Of a stretch of DNA of 47,670 nt, positions 14,279 to 22,425 are shown piece by piece; position 1 is the stretch's first letter; every line of letters starts with the position of its first letter. Origin of the DNA: Amphibacillus indicireducens (GTDB lineage Bacteria > Bacillota > Bacilli > Bacillales > Amphibacillaceae); NCBI RefSeq assembly GCF_039539605.1, contig NZ_BAABDL010000117.1, positions 1 through 47,670 of the forward strand. The letters are read 5' to 3'. The position numbers and the translations under genes are program-made. The notes beneath the pieces were generated by a model, which had not been told where the DNA came from, searched no databases, and worked only from the letters and a program-made list of their open reading frames with translations.

Positions 14279-15124
14279 TCATTGTCGGTAACGTTGTTTT
14301 AGATAGAGGGATGGGCTGATGCCGGTGATTTGTTTAAAGACTCGACTAAAATAAAATGGATTCGGAAAATCTAATCGTTCGCTGACCTCAGTTATATTGA
14401 GATCGGTTTGGTTAAAAAGTGTGATTGCGCGCTCAATCATTAATTCATTTTGATAATGATTGATGGTTTTGCCGGTTTCCTTTTTAAAAATTGTTGAAAT
14501 ATATGGATAATTCAAATGTAAGTGTTGTGCAATGACTTGACTAGACAGTTTATGCTCATGTGCTTGGCAAAGTTGTTGGACTTGCTTGACAATTTTATCT
14601 GCATGCGGTTTCCGTGCCGTTTGTTTATCTTGCTGATAAAGTTCTAAAAAAAGTTGATAACAGTTGAGCGATTGAATTAACGGTCCATTACGCTGATGGT
14701 CAATCAGTTGTTTAAGTTTTGTGCTAAAATAATCAACCTGCTCGACAGCTCCCGTTTTTGGCAATGTTAATACTTTTTCATAGCTGTCTTGAGCAATAAT
14801 CGAGGGTGAACTTGTCCATTGATATTCATTCGTTGTATCTGTTTTGGTTGTGAAAAAGTGGATATAATACCAGCTTGTGTTCGGTTTGTATGGCTTCGTT
14901 CCCCAATGATTAATCCCTTTGTGTAAAAAAAGATAGTCCCCTGATTTGAGCGTGTAAGTTGTTTGATCTTCAATCACTTCGATTTCGCCTGATTGGACAA
15001 AGATAAAGACATGTAAATCTGTTAATAATCGATTTGGATGTGCTAATTTTCCGTCAATGTCCTCAAGGTAATCTGCTTCATTAACAAGGGGTAAATGATA
15101 ACTTAACAATTTAATTTGTGTCAT
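14279..15124 (-). CDS. AraC-family transcriptional regulator
   Basis: A 281-aa regulator. Residues 1-150 form a cupin-type sensor (GEIEVIEDQTTYTLKSGDYL, then a loop with KGINHWGTKPY), and the last 100 residues the two helix-turn-helix AraC domain (SSQVIAQHLHLNYPYISTIF, then LNITEVSERLDFPNPFYFSR and GISPSLYLKQRYR). It is divergent from the GH127 gene with about 100 bp between, so it probably activates that gene in response to an arabinose-containing sugar. ATG 15124 follows AAAAGGTG; an upstream GTG lies inside the ribosome binding site. Confidence 0.9.
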   Translation of the reverse strand: MTQIKLLSYHLPLVNEADYLEDIDGKLAHPNRLLTDLHVFIFVQSGEIEVIEDQTTYTLKSGDYLFLHKGINHWGTKPYKPNTSWYYIHFFTTKTDTTNEYQWTSSPSIIAQDSYEKVLTLPKTGAVEQVDYFSTKLKQLIDHQRNGPLIQSLNCYQLFLELYQQDKQTARKPHADKIVKQVQQLCQAHEHKLSSQVIAQHLHLNYPYISTIFKKETGKTINHYQNELMIERAITLFNQTDLNITEVSERLDFPNPFYFSRVFKQITGISPSLYLKQRYRQ

Positions 15125-15196
15125 TGTTGTCACCTTTTTTATTTATAGTATAACACAAAAAAAGATAGGTTTACTAAAAATGACGGTATTCTTTAA

Positions 15197-15207
15197 TGAC
15201 TAGGTCA
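15197..15207. promoter_or_regulatory. possible AraC-type operator
   Basis: TGAC-TAG-GTCA plus further TGAC copies at 15181 and 15209 lie in the divergent interval. AraC proteins usually bind spaced direct repeats, so this is only a candidate. Confidence 0.3.
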
Positions 15208-15249
15208 CTGACATAATAGACTTATATCTAAGTGGAAAGGATGACAAAA

Positions 15250-17517
15250 GTGATAAAGGTAAACTTAAATCAAGGTATGTTTAAAGAGTCGAAGCAGAAG
15301 GGGAAAGAGTACTTACTTTATCTTGATATCGATCGTTTAATTGCACCGTGCTATGAAGCGGTTGGAGAAAAAGCACGTGCACCTCGTTATGGTGGGTGGG
15401 AATCGATGGAGATTGCTGGGCATTCGATCGGACACTGGTTGTCGGCAGCAGCATTGATGTATAACGTAACGGGTGATTTATTATTAAAAGAAAAGTTAGA
15501 GTATGCGATTGATGAACTTGCTTTAGTCCAATCCTTTGATCCTGATGGTTATTTAAGTGGTTTTCCACGTGACTGTTTCGATGAAGTTTTCACAGGAGAG
15601 TTTCGCGTAGATAACTTTGGTCTAGGTGGATCATGGGTACCGTGGTATAGTATTCATAAAATTTATGCTGGACTTGTTGATGCGTATCGACTAGCTTCAT
15701 GCAATAAAGCCAAGACAGTACTCGTCAAATTGTCTAATTGGGCTGATCAGGGCTTAAGCAAGCTGACTGATGAGCAGTTTCAACGGATGCTAATTTGTGA
15801 ATTTGGTGGTATGAATGAAACGATGGCAGATGTTTATCAAATTACAGGTGATAAACGTTTCTTGAAACTTGCTGAACGTTTTAATCATAAAGCAGTGTTG
15901 GATCCTCTCGTTGAAGGGATTGATGATTTAGCTGGAAAACATGCGAACACGCAAATACCGAAAGTAATCGGTGCGGCGAAGCTTTACGATATTACTGGAA
16001 ATCAAGATTATCAAAAACTTGCGCGCTTCTTCTGGGAGGAAGTCGTTAACCATCGATCATACGCATTTGGTGGCAATAGTAATGCGGAACATTTTGGTCC
16101 ATCTGGGGCAGAACCACTTGGGATTATTTCAACTGAGACGTGTAACACATACAATATGTTAAAATTAACGGAGCATTTATTTGATTGGCAACCAGATAGT
16201 CGCTATATGGATTATTATGAGAATGCACTTTACAATCATATTCTAGGTTCACAAGATCCAGAGTCAGGAATGAAATCGTACTTTATTCCAACAGAACCAG
16301 GCCACTTTAAAGTTTACTGCTCACCAGACAATTCCTTCTGGTGCTGTACCGGAAGTGGGATGGAAAACCCTGCACGTTATACGAAAAATATTTATACGAG
16401 AAAAGCGGATCAACTATTTGTTAATCTCTTTATCCCGTCAACGATTACCCTTGAAGATAAAGAGCTTCAATTTGTTCAAGCAACACAGTTCCCATATGAG
16501 CAATCAGGTAAATTTTTCGTTAAAGAAGGTAATGGTGAAAAATTAACGGTCTCAATCCGTAAACCTGACTGGTTGGCAGGGGATATGGTGGTTGAGATTA
16601 ATGGAGAAGCTGTTGAATTTGAATTAGTCGATGGTTATTATGAGATTGAGCGTGAATGGTTTACGGATGACACGGTGACATTCCAACTCCCGATGGGCTT
16701 GCGTACTTACACTGCAAAAGATCAACCTGAAAAGAAAGCCTTTTTCTATGGACCAATTTTGCTGGCTGGAAAATTGGGGCGGGAAAACTACCCTGCAGAA
16801 GACATTGTTGGAGACCATCAAGTGTACAATAACCATCCATTAATCGATGTACCAACATTGGTGACAGAAAAAGCACCTGAAACGACACTTCAATTAGTTG
16901 ATGCTGAGACATTAACGTTTGAAACAGAAGCAATTGGTCAACCAGGCAATCAAAAGCTGACGTTAATTCCGTTTTATGATTTACATCATGAACGCTACAC
17001 AGTGTATTGGGATGTTTTAACGCAAGAAGCTTATGAAAATTTCGTTGATCATGAAAAGGAACAAGCCGATGCGTTACGTAAGATTACCGTTGATTTTGTT
17101 CAACCAGGTGAGCAACAACCTGAAACGGATCATGGTATCCAGTCAAACAATTCATTGATGGGTTACTTCAACTTAGTTGATCGTCATTGGCGTGATGCGC
17201 GTGATGGCGGCTTTGTAAGCTATCAAATGGCGGTTGATCCGGCAAAAGAAAATAGCTTAATCGTGACGTATCATGGCGGTGACCACCATCTGCATATTGA
17301 TGGTATTCGCTTTGATCGTGAATTTGATATTTTAGTTGATGGCGTTGTTGTTGGATCGGAAAGAATTGAATCACCTCAAGCGGGTGCGCTAATTGATCGG
17401 ACATATTCAATTCCGATCGAGCAAACGAAAGACAAAGATAAGGTTGAGGTAAAATTCCAAGCTGGTAAAGATAAGATTGCTGGAGGTCTATACGGCGTCA
17501 GAACAATCATTAAATAA
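15250..17517 (+). CDS. GH127 beta-L-arabinofuranosidase (DUF1680)
   Basis: A 755-aa glycoside hydrolase of family GH127, which removes beta-L-arabinofuranosyl residues from plant glycans and hydroxyproline-rich glycoproteins. The catalytic zinc-thiolate site is complete: Glu296 and Cys298 (STETCNTYNML) and the pair Cys365-Cys366 (FWCCTGSGMEN), matching the Glu/Cys3 set of HypBA1. The (alpha/alpha)6 barrel spans about residues 15-410, followed by beta-sandwich domains and an extra C-terminal module ending GLYGVRTIIK. No signal peptide, so it should act inside the cell on imported oligosaccharides. GTG 15250 sits 8 nt after AAAGGA; ATG 15241 would overlap it. Confidence 0.92.
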   Translation: MIKVNLNQGMFKESKQKGKEYLLYLDIDRLIAPCYEAVGEKARAPRYGGWESMEIAGHSIGHWLSAAALMYNVTGDLLLKEKLEYAIDELALVQSFDPDGYLSGFPRDCFDEVFTGEFRVDNFGLGGSWVPWYSIHKIYAGLVDAYRLASCNKAKTVLVKLSNWADQGLSKLTDEQFQRMLICEFGGMNETMADVYQITGDKRFLKLAERFNHKAVLDPLVEGIDDLAGKHANTQIPKVIGAAKLYDITGNQDYQKLARFFWEEVVNHRSYAFGGNSNAEHFGPSGAEPLGIISTETCNTYNMLKLTEHLFDWQPDSRYMDYYENALYNHILGSQDPESGMKSYFIPTEPGHFKVYCSPDNSFWCCTGSGMENPARYTKNIYTRKADQLFVNLFIPSTITLEDKELQFVQATQFPYEQSGKFFVKEGNGEKLTVSIRKPDWLAGDMVVEINGEAVEFELVDGYYEIEREWFTDDTVTFQLPMGLRTYTAKDQPEKKAFFYGPILLAGKLGRENYPAEDIVGDHQVYNNHPLIDVPTLVTEKAPETTLQLVDAETLTFETEAIGQPGNQKLTLIPFYDLHHERYTVYWDVLTQEAYENFVDHEKEQADALRKITVDFVQPGEQQPETDHGIQSNNSLMGYFNLVDRHWRDARDGGFVSYQMAVDPAKENSLIVTYHGGDHHLHIDGIRFDREFDILVDGVVVGSERIESPQAGALIDRTYSIPIEQTKDKDKVEVKFQAGKDKIAGGLYGVRTIIK

Positions 17518-17529
17518 TCAAACTAAACG

Positions 17530-17576
17530 CACTTCAATTATTGGACACATTCTAATAATTGAAGTGTATTTTTTAA
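17530..17576 (+). terminator. terminator after the GH127 gene
   Basis: CACTTCAATTATT and AATAATTGAAGTG form a perfect 13-bp stem, followed by TATTTTTT. Confidence 0.9.
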
Positions 17577-17629
17577 TCATAAATAAAGCCGTTTATGATT
17601 TGTTAATTGAGTGAATTTCATAATTACTT

Positions 17630-18285
17630 AATCAGTATCAATAGTGTTGCATAAACTTTTCTTTCCTAAGTCAAGTTTTATCATTGTGGTTTGAGATAAC
17701 GGATATTGATCGATCAATACAACCGCTACGGGAAAATATTTCGCTTACCGCGGGCGTGCCTCGGGCGCACAGGACGTGGGTCAGTTAGACGTTGCCACAC
17801 GACGTGGCGATCTTAGTCTAACATTCCCCCAAGTGGATCTTCGGCTCACGCTTTTCCCGCTGGTGTCTTCATATTTTCCCTACGCTCATGTCTGCTTTCC
17901 TACAGAATAAAAAAGAGCTTTTGCAATTTAACGCAGGAAAGATACAATTTAGCAGATGAGAGATGTGTAGACTCCCACAGGAAAAGCAAGAGCTTGAGAT
18001 CCACTTTGACAAGCGGTCTTTGCTTGGCTAAGTTAGCTCAAGCCTTGGGACTGGGACTGCGGTTACTCGTCCCACCGAAGTAATTTGCGATTACTCGTCC
18101 CACCATAAACACCTGCCCGTAGGATAAGGAAAGCTTCTTCGAAAACGCATCGCACGAAGAAAATTGATCTTTATTTTCGAGGAAAGCGAAACATCTCTCA
18201 GCTGCGAGTGTGATCCTCTCACTTAGAGCTGATCAAATCACTTGATTTTAGTTTAATTTTTTATGCAACGCTACTAAATCAGTAT
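17630..18285. mobile_element. 638-bp MITE-like element with 9-bp target duplication (contains P3)
   Basis: AATCAGTAT occurs directly at 17630-17638 and 18277-18285. Immediately inside are terminal inverted repeats CAATAGTGTTGCATAAA (17639-17655) and TTTATGCAACGCTACTA (18260-18276), 14 of 17 matching. There is no transposase or other gene. The interior carries palindrome-family modules (ACCGCGGGC, AAGTGGATCTTCGGCTCACG, TTTTCCCGCTGG) and an inverted, diverged copy (GGAAAAGCAAGAGCTTGAGA, then TCCACTT), plus a duplicated ATTACTCGTCCCACC. A non-autonomous transposable element moved by a transposase encoded elsewhere is the best reading. Confidence 0.82.
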
Positions 18286-18300
18286 AAAATATGACCAATT

Positions 18301-18356
18301 GAGTTAGAGTGCAAACTCGTGATTTACACTCTAGGTGGATGCTTTCCGCGGTAAGT
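18301..18356. repeat. half copy of the palindromic element (P4)
   Basis: CTCGTGATTTACACTCTAGG followed by TGGATGCTTTCCGCGG matches the left arm of P1 and P5, but no right arm follows. A truncated copy 16 bp beyond the MITE-like element. Confidence 0.7.
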
Positions 18357-18463
18357 AAAGTATTTTGACGAAGCGGTAGTGATAGCGCTATACTAAAGCG
18401 GAATAAACTTCAATGATATTTTTCGTTGGGATAAATCGATAAATAAGACACAGTAAATCTAAA

Positions 18464-18472
18464 TATGTTATA
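18464..18472 (+). promoter_or_regulatory. extended -10 promoter for map
   Basis: TGTTATAGT lies about 30 bp before the map start, so transcription would begin just upstream of the ribosome binding site. Confidence 0.5.
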
Positions 18473-18501
18473 GTATGTATGGAAAGAAGGGGGTTATCTC
18501 A

Positions 18502-19254
18502 ATGATTCAACGAAAGAGTCAGCGCGAAATTCAATTAATGGCTGAAGCGGGAAAACTACTCGCTGAAATTCATAAAGAAATCGCAACAATGATTAAACCA
18601 GGTATTACAACAACTGAAATCGATCAATTCGCAGAAAAGTATATGCGAGACCGAGGGGCCGTTCCAGAACAAATCGGTTATAACGGCTATGAATATGCAA
18701 CATGTGCATCGATCAATGATGAAATCTGTCATGGATTTCCACGACCAGACAAACTAAATAGTGGTGATATTGTTACAATTGATATGGTCGTTAATTTAAA
18801 TGGATTTTTAGCAGATTCAGCTTGGACGTATGCAGTTGGAGAAGTTGATCCAGCAGGACAGCGATTAATGGAAGTGACGAAAGAATCACTTTACCGTGGA
18901 ATTGAACAGGCACAAGTTGGCAATCGAGTTGGTGACATTGGGCATGCGATTCAAGAGTATGCAGAAGCGGAAGGATTCTCTGTTGTTCGTGAATTTACTG
19001 GACACGGAATTGGACCGACAATGCACGAATCTCCGCATATTCCGCACTATGGCTTACCTGGAAAAGGCGCACGCTTAAAAGAGGGGATGGCAATTACAAT
19101 TGAGCCAATGCTAAATGAAGGCGCTTGGCAAAGTAAGATGGATGATAATGGTTGGACAGCTCGTACGATCGACGGTGGGCGTTCAGCACAATTTGAACAT
19201 ACACTCATTATTACAAAAAATGGTCCACTTATTTTAACTGAGCAAGACGATTAA
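18502..19254 (+). CDS. map: type I methionine aminopeptidase
   Basis: A 250-aa co-translational enzyme that removes the initiator Met. All five metal ligands can be read: the two Asp of IDMVVNLNGFLADSAWTY, His in GHGIGPTMHE, Glu in TIEPML and Glu in AQFEHTL; the substrate His is in CHGFP. It is a stand-alone gene, not in a ribosomal-protein operon, so may be the second paralogue (YflG/MapB type). ATG 18502 is chosen: AAGAAGGGGG lies 9 nt upstream and the family starts MI..KS. The frame is open from 18475, but that start precedes the ribosome binding site. Confidence 0.93.
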   Translation: MIQRKSQREIQLMAEAGKLLAEIHKEIATMIKPGITTTEIDQFAEKYMRDRGAVPEQIGYNGYEYATCASINDEICHGFPRPDKLNSGDIVTIDMVVNLNGFLADSAWTYAVGEVDPAGQRLMEVTKESLYRGIEQAQVGNRVGDIGHAIQEYAEAEGFSVVREFTGHGIGPTMHESPHIPHYGLPGKGARLKEGMAITIEPMLNEGAWQSKMDDNGWTARTIDGGRSAQFEHTLIITKNGPLILTEQDD

Positions 19255-19256
19255 GT

Positions 19257-19282
19257 AGCTAGCTTCAGGCTAGCTATTTCTT
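19257..19282 (+). terminator. hairpin after map
   Basis: TAGCTAGC-TTCAG-GCTAGCTA followed by TTTCTTT. Confidence 0.7.
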
Positions 19283-19319
19283 TGATTTAAGCTCCGAATA
19301 AGATCAAAGGAGGAGTTCG

Positions 19320-20015
19320 ATGCGTTCACTTAATCAAATTAAACGAGGTTTTAAAGTTGGCTTACCGATTATGCTTGCCTACTTTCCAATTGCGGTAACA
19401 TATGGCGTACTAGCGAGTCAAGCTGGTTTATCCGTTTTTGAATTAACTGGGATGAGCCTACTTGTCTATGGTGGCGCTTCTCAAATGATGGCGATCAATA
19501 TGATTTTGCTCCATGCCAGTGCGATTGAAATTGTGATTGCAACATTTGTGTTAAATTTTAGACATTTTATCATGAGTTTTTCTTTTGCCCATCGGACGAT
19601 GGCGACACCGTTAAAATGGCGTGTCGCATCAACATTATTTATCACGGATGAAACATTTTCAGTCACAACAGTTGAAAAAGACGCGGCCAAACAAACGAAT
19701 GGTCATCTATTTTATTTCACCTTTGTCTTTGTTTCTTACTTATCGTGGGTTGTCGGTTCGTTTATCGGTGGCTTTGTTGGTGATATTATTCCAGATTCAA
19801 TTAGTCAAAGCTTTAGTATTGCACTATACGCTATGTTTATCGCTTTACTCGTCCCATCAGTCAAGAATAACTTTCGCTACGGATTAATTGCCTTACTTGC
19901 GATGATCTTAAATTTTGGCTTCGGGCAATTCTTTCAAGAAGGTTGGTCAATCGTCCTTTCAACGCTTGTTGCTAGTGGGCTTGGTTTTCTAGTGTTAAGG
20001 AGGAGAGTATTATGA
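19320..20015 (+). CDS. azlC: AzlC, branched-chain amino acid exporter large subunit
   Basis: A 231-aa polytopic membrane protein of the AzlC/BrnF (LIV-E) family, which exports branched-chain amino acids together with AzlD. The family pattern is clear: FKVGLPIMLAYFPIAVTYGV, the glycine-rich SLLVYGGASQMMAI, LNFRHFIMSFSFA and an ITDETFSV loop. About seven hydrophobic stretches are visible. AAAGGAGGAG precedes the ATG. The stop overlaps the azlD start as ATGA, so the two subunits are translationally coupled. Confidence 0.93.
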   Translation: MRSLNQIKRGFKVGLPIMLAYFPIAVTYGVLASQAGLSVFELTGMSLLVYGGASQMMAINMILLHASAIEIVIATFVLNFRHFIMSFSFAHRTMATPLKWRVASTLFITDETFSVTTVEKDAAKQTNGHLFYFTFVFVSYLSWVVGSFIGGFVGDIIPDSISQSFSIALYAMFIALLVPSVKNNFRYGLIALLAMILNFGFGQFFQEGWSIVLSTLVASGLGFLVLRRRVL

Positions 20016-20305
20016 CAATTTGGATGATGATTATTTTAATGAGCATTGTCACGATCATCCCTCGTATTTTACCCGCATTTATCGTCGATAAAATAAAATT
20101 CCCAGATTGGGTCGCTCAATGGCTTGAATTAATTCCTTACGCCGCTTTAGGGGCATTGATATTCCCTGGTATTATCAATATTGTTTCTGATCAACCACTG
20201 ATTGGGGTTGTTGGTGGGTTTGTTGCGCTCGTGTTAGCAGTCTTTCGATTACATATTATTTTCGTTGTCATGGGCGCAGTTGCTGTTGTCTACTTTATGC
20301 TTTAA
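20012..20305 (+). CDS. azlD: AzlD, branched-chain amino acid exporter small subunit
   Basis: A 97-aa membrane protein of the AzlD/BrnE family with three to four hydrophobic segments (WMMIILMSIVTIIPRILPAF near the N terminus, then WLELIPYAALGALIFPGI). TIIPRILP is the family hallmark. It overlaps azlC by 4 bp (ATGA). The partner complex exports Leu, Ile, Val or analogues. Confidence 0.92.
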   Translation: MTIWMMIILMSIVTIIPRILPAFIVDKIKFPDWVAQWLELIPYAALGALIFPGIINIVSDQPLIGVVGGFVALVLAVFRLHIIFVVMGAVAVVYFML

Positions 20306-20312
20306 TCGTTAA

Positions 20313-21188
20313 TCATGAGTCGTTAGGGTCAGGTTCAAGATGAATATGAGTTTGATCAGCATTAAATTCAACTGCCAATCCACGCTCAATGCGATCGGTA
20401 ATCTTGTGGGCGTGTTCAATCGTCATTTTTGGGTCGACATAGAGAATTAAATCAAGGTAAATCTGGTTACCATCGTGTCTAGCTTTGATATCTTTCACCA
20501 ATATGATGTCTGGGTCTTTTTCAATAAAGGCTCTGATTTCTATGACCGATTCAATCTCAAAGCCATCTGTTAATGTGACACTTGCATCCCTGAAAATTTT
20601 CCATGCTGTATAAACAATTAAAATACCGACTAAAATTCCTGCTAAAGGGTCAAGCCATATTAAGCCGAATTGCGCACCTACAATTCCGATAAATGCAGCT
20701 AAGCTGATCAGTGCGTCCGCTTTATTATCTTGTGAAGCAGCATAAAGTGATTGGCTATTTATTCTTTGAGCCAGCTTTCGATTGAAAAAATAAACACCTA
20801 ACATTAAAATTGCCGATCCTAAAGCAACCCATCCGCCAAGCATTGCTGGTTCGCTCGTATGATCTTTCCAAATAAACTGGATTGAATTTAAAATCACTTG
20901 TAAACCGACTGTCACCATAATAAATGAAGCGATTAATGATGCAATTAATTCTGCTCGAAAATGACCATAATGATGGTTGTGATCAGGTGGCTTACGGGAA
21001 ATCTTCATACCGATTAAGATTGAGACAGATGCGATCACATCCGTCGCATTATTGAGTCCATCTGCTCGAAGTGCTTGCGAATTTGTCAACTGAGCAAAGA
21101 TTATTTTGAGCGAAGCAAGCAAGAGATAAGTGACAATACTTAGCCATGCGCCTCGTTCGCCTCGTTTGATTTGTTCATATTGATTCAT
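20313..21188 (-). CDS. cation diffusion facilitator, Mn(II)-type exporter
   Basis: A 291-aa CDF protein with six membrane helices and a C-terminal cytoplasmic domain (residues about 210-290, ending THIHLEPDPND). Metal-site signatures are GLNNATDV in helix 2 (Asn and Asp where zinc exporters have His/Asp-rich sets) and DNKAD (DxxxD) in helix 5, with PPDHNHHYGHFRAE in the following loop. N-D/D-D is the pattern of manganese CDFs such as MntE and MneP/MneS, so Mn(II) efflux is the likely role. It converges on azlD with only 7 bp between stops. No Mn riboswitch was recognised upstream. Confidence 0.88.
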   Translation of the reverse strand: MNQYEQIKRGERGAWLSIVTYLLLASLKIIFAQLTNSQALRADGLNNATDVIASVSILIGMKISRKPPDHNHHYGHFRAELIASLIASFIMVTVGLQVILNSIQFIWKDHTSEPAMLGGWVALGSAILMLGVYFFNRKLAQRINSQSLYAASQDNKADALISLAAFIGIVGAQFGLIWLDPLAGILVGILIVYTAWKIFRDASVTLTDGFEIESVIEIRAFIEKDPDIILVKDIKARHDGNQIYLDLILYVDPKMTIEHAHKITDRIERGLAVEFNADQTHIHLEPDPNDS

Positions 21189-21359
21189 TTATATACGACC
21201 TTTCTAAAAGATTGTATTGTTACTGTATCATTGCAAATACGAGTGGGTCTAGAGCAAAAATGATTGACAAGGCAATGATTGTTGACTGATGGCAAAAGTT
21301 ACTTTAGCTTATTATTGATAATTAGCAGTGATAAATACTTTTTTTAGCTAATTTTTATG

Positions 21360-21366
21360 CTACAAT
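21360..21366 (+). promoter_or_regulatory. extended -10 promoter for the VanY-like gene
   Basis: TGCTACAAT lies about 30 bp before the start codon; -35 not clear. Confidence 0.4.
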
Positions 21367-21393
21367 AGAAGGAGTCTTAGAGAGGTGTTTGAT

Positions 21394-22341
21394 TTGAGAA
21401 ATTATACATTACTAATTTTAACTTTATTAATTTTAGCGACTGGTTGTAACCAGTTAAAAGGTGAAGAGATACTACATACAATTGATCTTCTTGCAGAAAA
21501 AGAAGGAATTGCTCTTACTGAAAAAGATAGGATTGAATTCAAAGGCGAAGAAGAGATTGTAGACGAAGAGCTGCCAGAAGTTGAAGAACCAGAAGTAGTT
21601 GAAGAAGAGCCTGAAGTAACTCCGAGTCAGGAACCTGAAAAAGCTCCGAGCCAAGAACCTGAAATAAATGAAGCTGAACCAGTTATAAGCGAAGAGCAAA
21701 AGGCCGCCGAAAATATTACAGGTATTGATAAAGAAACGGGATTATACATTGTAAGTAATCCAAACAGTCTTCAAGTATATGTCAATAAAAACAGACGTTT
21801 ACCTGTTGGACATAGTCCGAGTGATCTTGTAGAACCAAATGTGACGCACACAAAACCTAAAGGAGATGAACGACGCTTATTAAGAGCTGACGCAGCATCT
21901 GCACTTGAAGATTTGTTTGCAGCTGCATCAGAAGAAGGACTAGACATTGTTGCTGTATCAGGTTATCGTTCCAATGCGACACAAGCAAGTATTTATCAAG
22001 GTCATGTCAATAGAAGTGGTCAAGATTTTGCGAATCGCTATTCTGCACGTCCTGGCACAAGTGAGCATGAGTCAGGTTTAGCTATGGATGTTAGTGCAGC
22101 AGTAGTTGGATTTGGACTTGAAGAGGCTTTTAAAGGGACGGATGAGGGAACTTGGATCAATAACCATGCGTATCGCTTTGGTTTCATTATTCGTTATCCG
22201 GAGGGCAAGGAACATATCACTGGCTATGGCTATGAACCGTGGCACTTACGTTATGTTGGTCAGGAATTGGCGGAACACCTATATCAAAATAATTTAACAC
22301 TTGAAGAATACTTCGGTTATCATTATGAATTAAAAGAATAA
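21394..22341 (+). CDS. D-alanyl-D-alanine carboxypeptidase lipoprotein (VanY/YodJ-like)
   Basis: A 315-aa lipoprotein. The signal peptide LLILTLLILATGC ends in the lipobox ATGC. A Glu/Pro-rich spacer (about residues 55-105, with repeated SQEPE) reaches into the wall. The C-terminal peptidase M15B domain has SGYRSNATQASIY, the zinc ligands His and Asp in GTSEHESGLAMDVS, catalytic-region YPEGKEHITGYGYE and the third ligand in PWHLRYVG. It trims terminal D-Ala from muropeptides. TTG 21394 is 8 nt after AGAGG; GTG 21385 overlaps it. Confidence 0.9.
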   Translation: MRNYTLLILTLLILATGCNQLKGEEILHTIDLLAEKEGIALTEKDRIEFKGEEEIVDEELPEVEEPEVVEEEPEVTPSQEPEKAPSQEPEINEAEPVISEEQKAAENITGIDKETGLYIVSNPNSLQVYVNKNRRLPVGHSPSDLVEPNVTHTKPKGDERRLLRADAASALEDLFAAASEEGLDIVAVSGYRSNATQASIYQGHVNRSGQDFANRYSARPGTSEHESGLAMDVSAAVVGFGLEEAFKGTDEGTWINNHAYRFGFIIRYPEGKEHITGYGYEPWHLRYVGQELAEHLYQNNLTLEEYFGYHYELKE

Positions 22342-22346
22342 ACAGA

Positions 22347-22384
22347 AAAAATGATTTCTAGCCTAGTTAGAAATCATTTTTAAT
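22347..22384 (+). terminator. terminator after the VanY-like gene
   Basis: AAAATGATTTCTA and TAGAAATCATTTT form a 13-bp stem with a 7-nt loop and T tail. TGCTACAAT (22386-22394), the fumC promoter, begins directly after it. Confidence 0.85.
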
Positions 22385-22425
22385 ATGCTACAATGAAAAT
22401 ATTGATTAATCTGGGGGTTCAAATA

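Noticed and set aside
17639..18276. The 638-bp element as an insertion sequence with a degraded transposase.
   Set aside because: No frame on either strand shows transposase motifs; the interior consists of palindromic modules, so a non-autonomous element fits better.
21189..21384. A manganese (yybP-ykoY) riboswitch before the CDF exporter.
   Set aside because: No matching conserved motif was found on the minus strand in this short interval.
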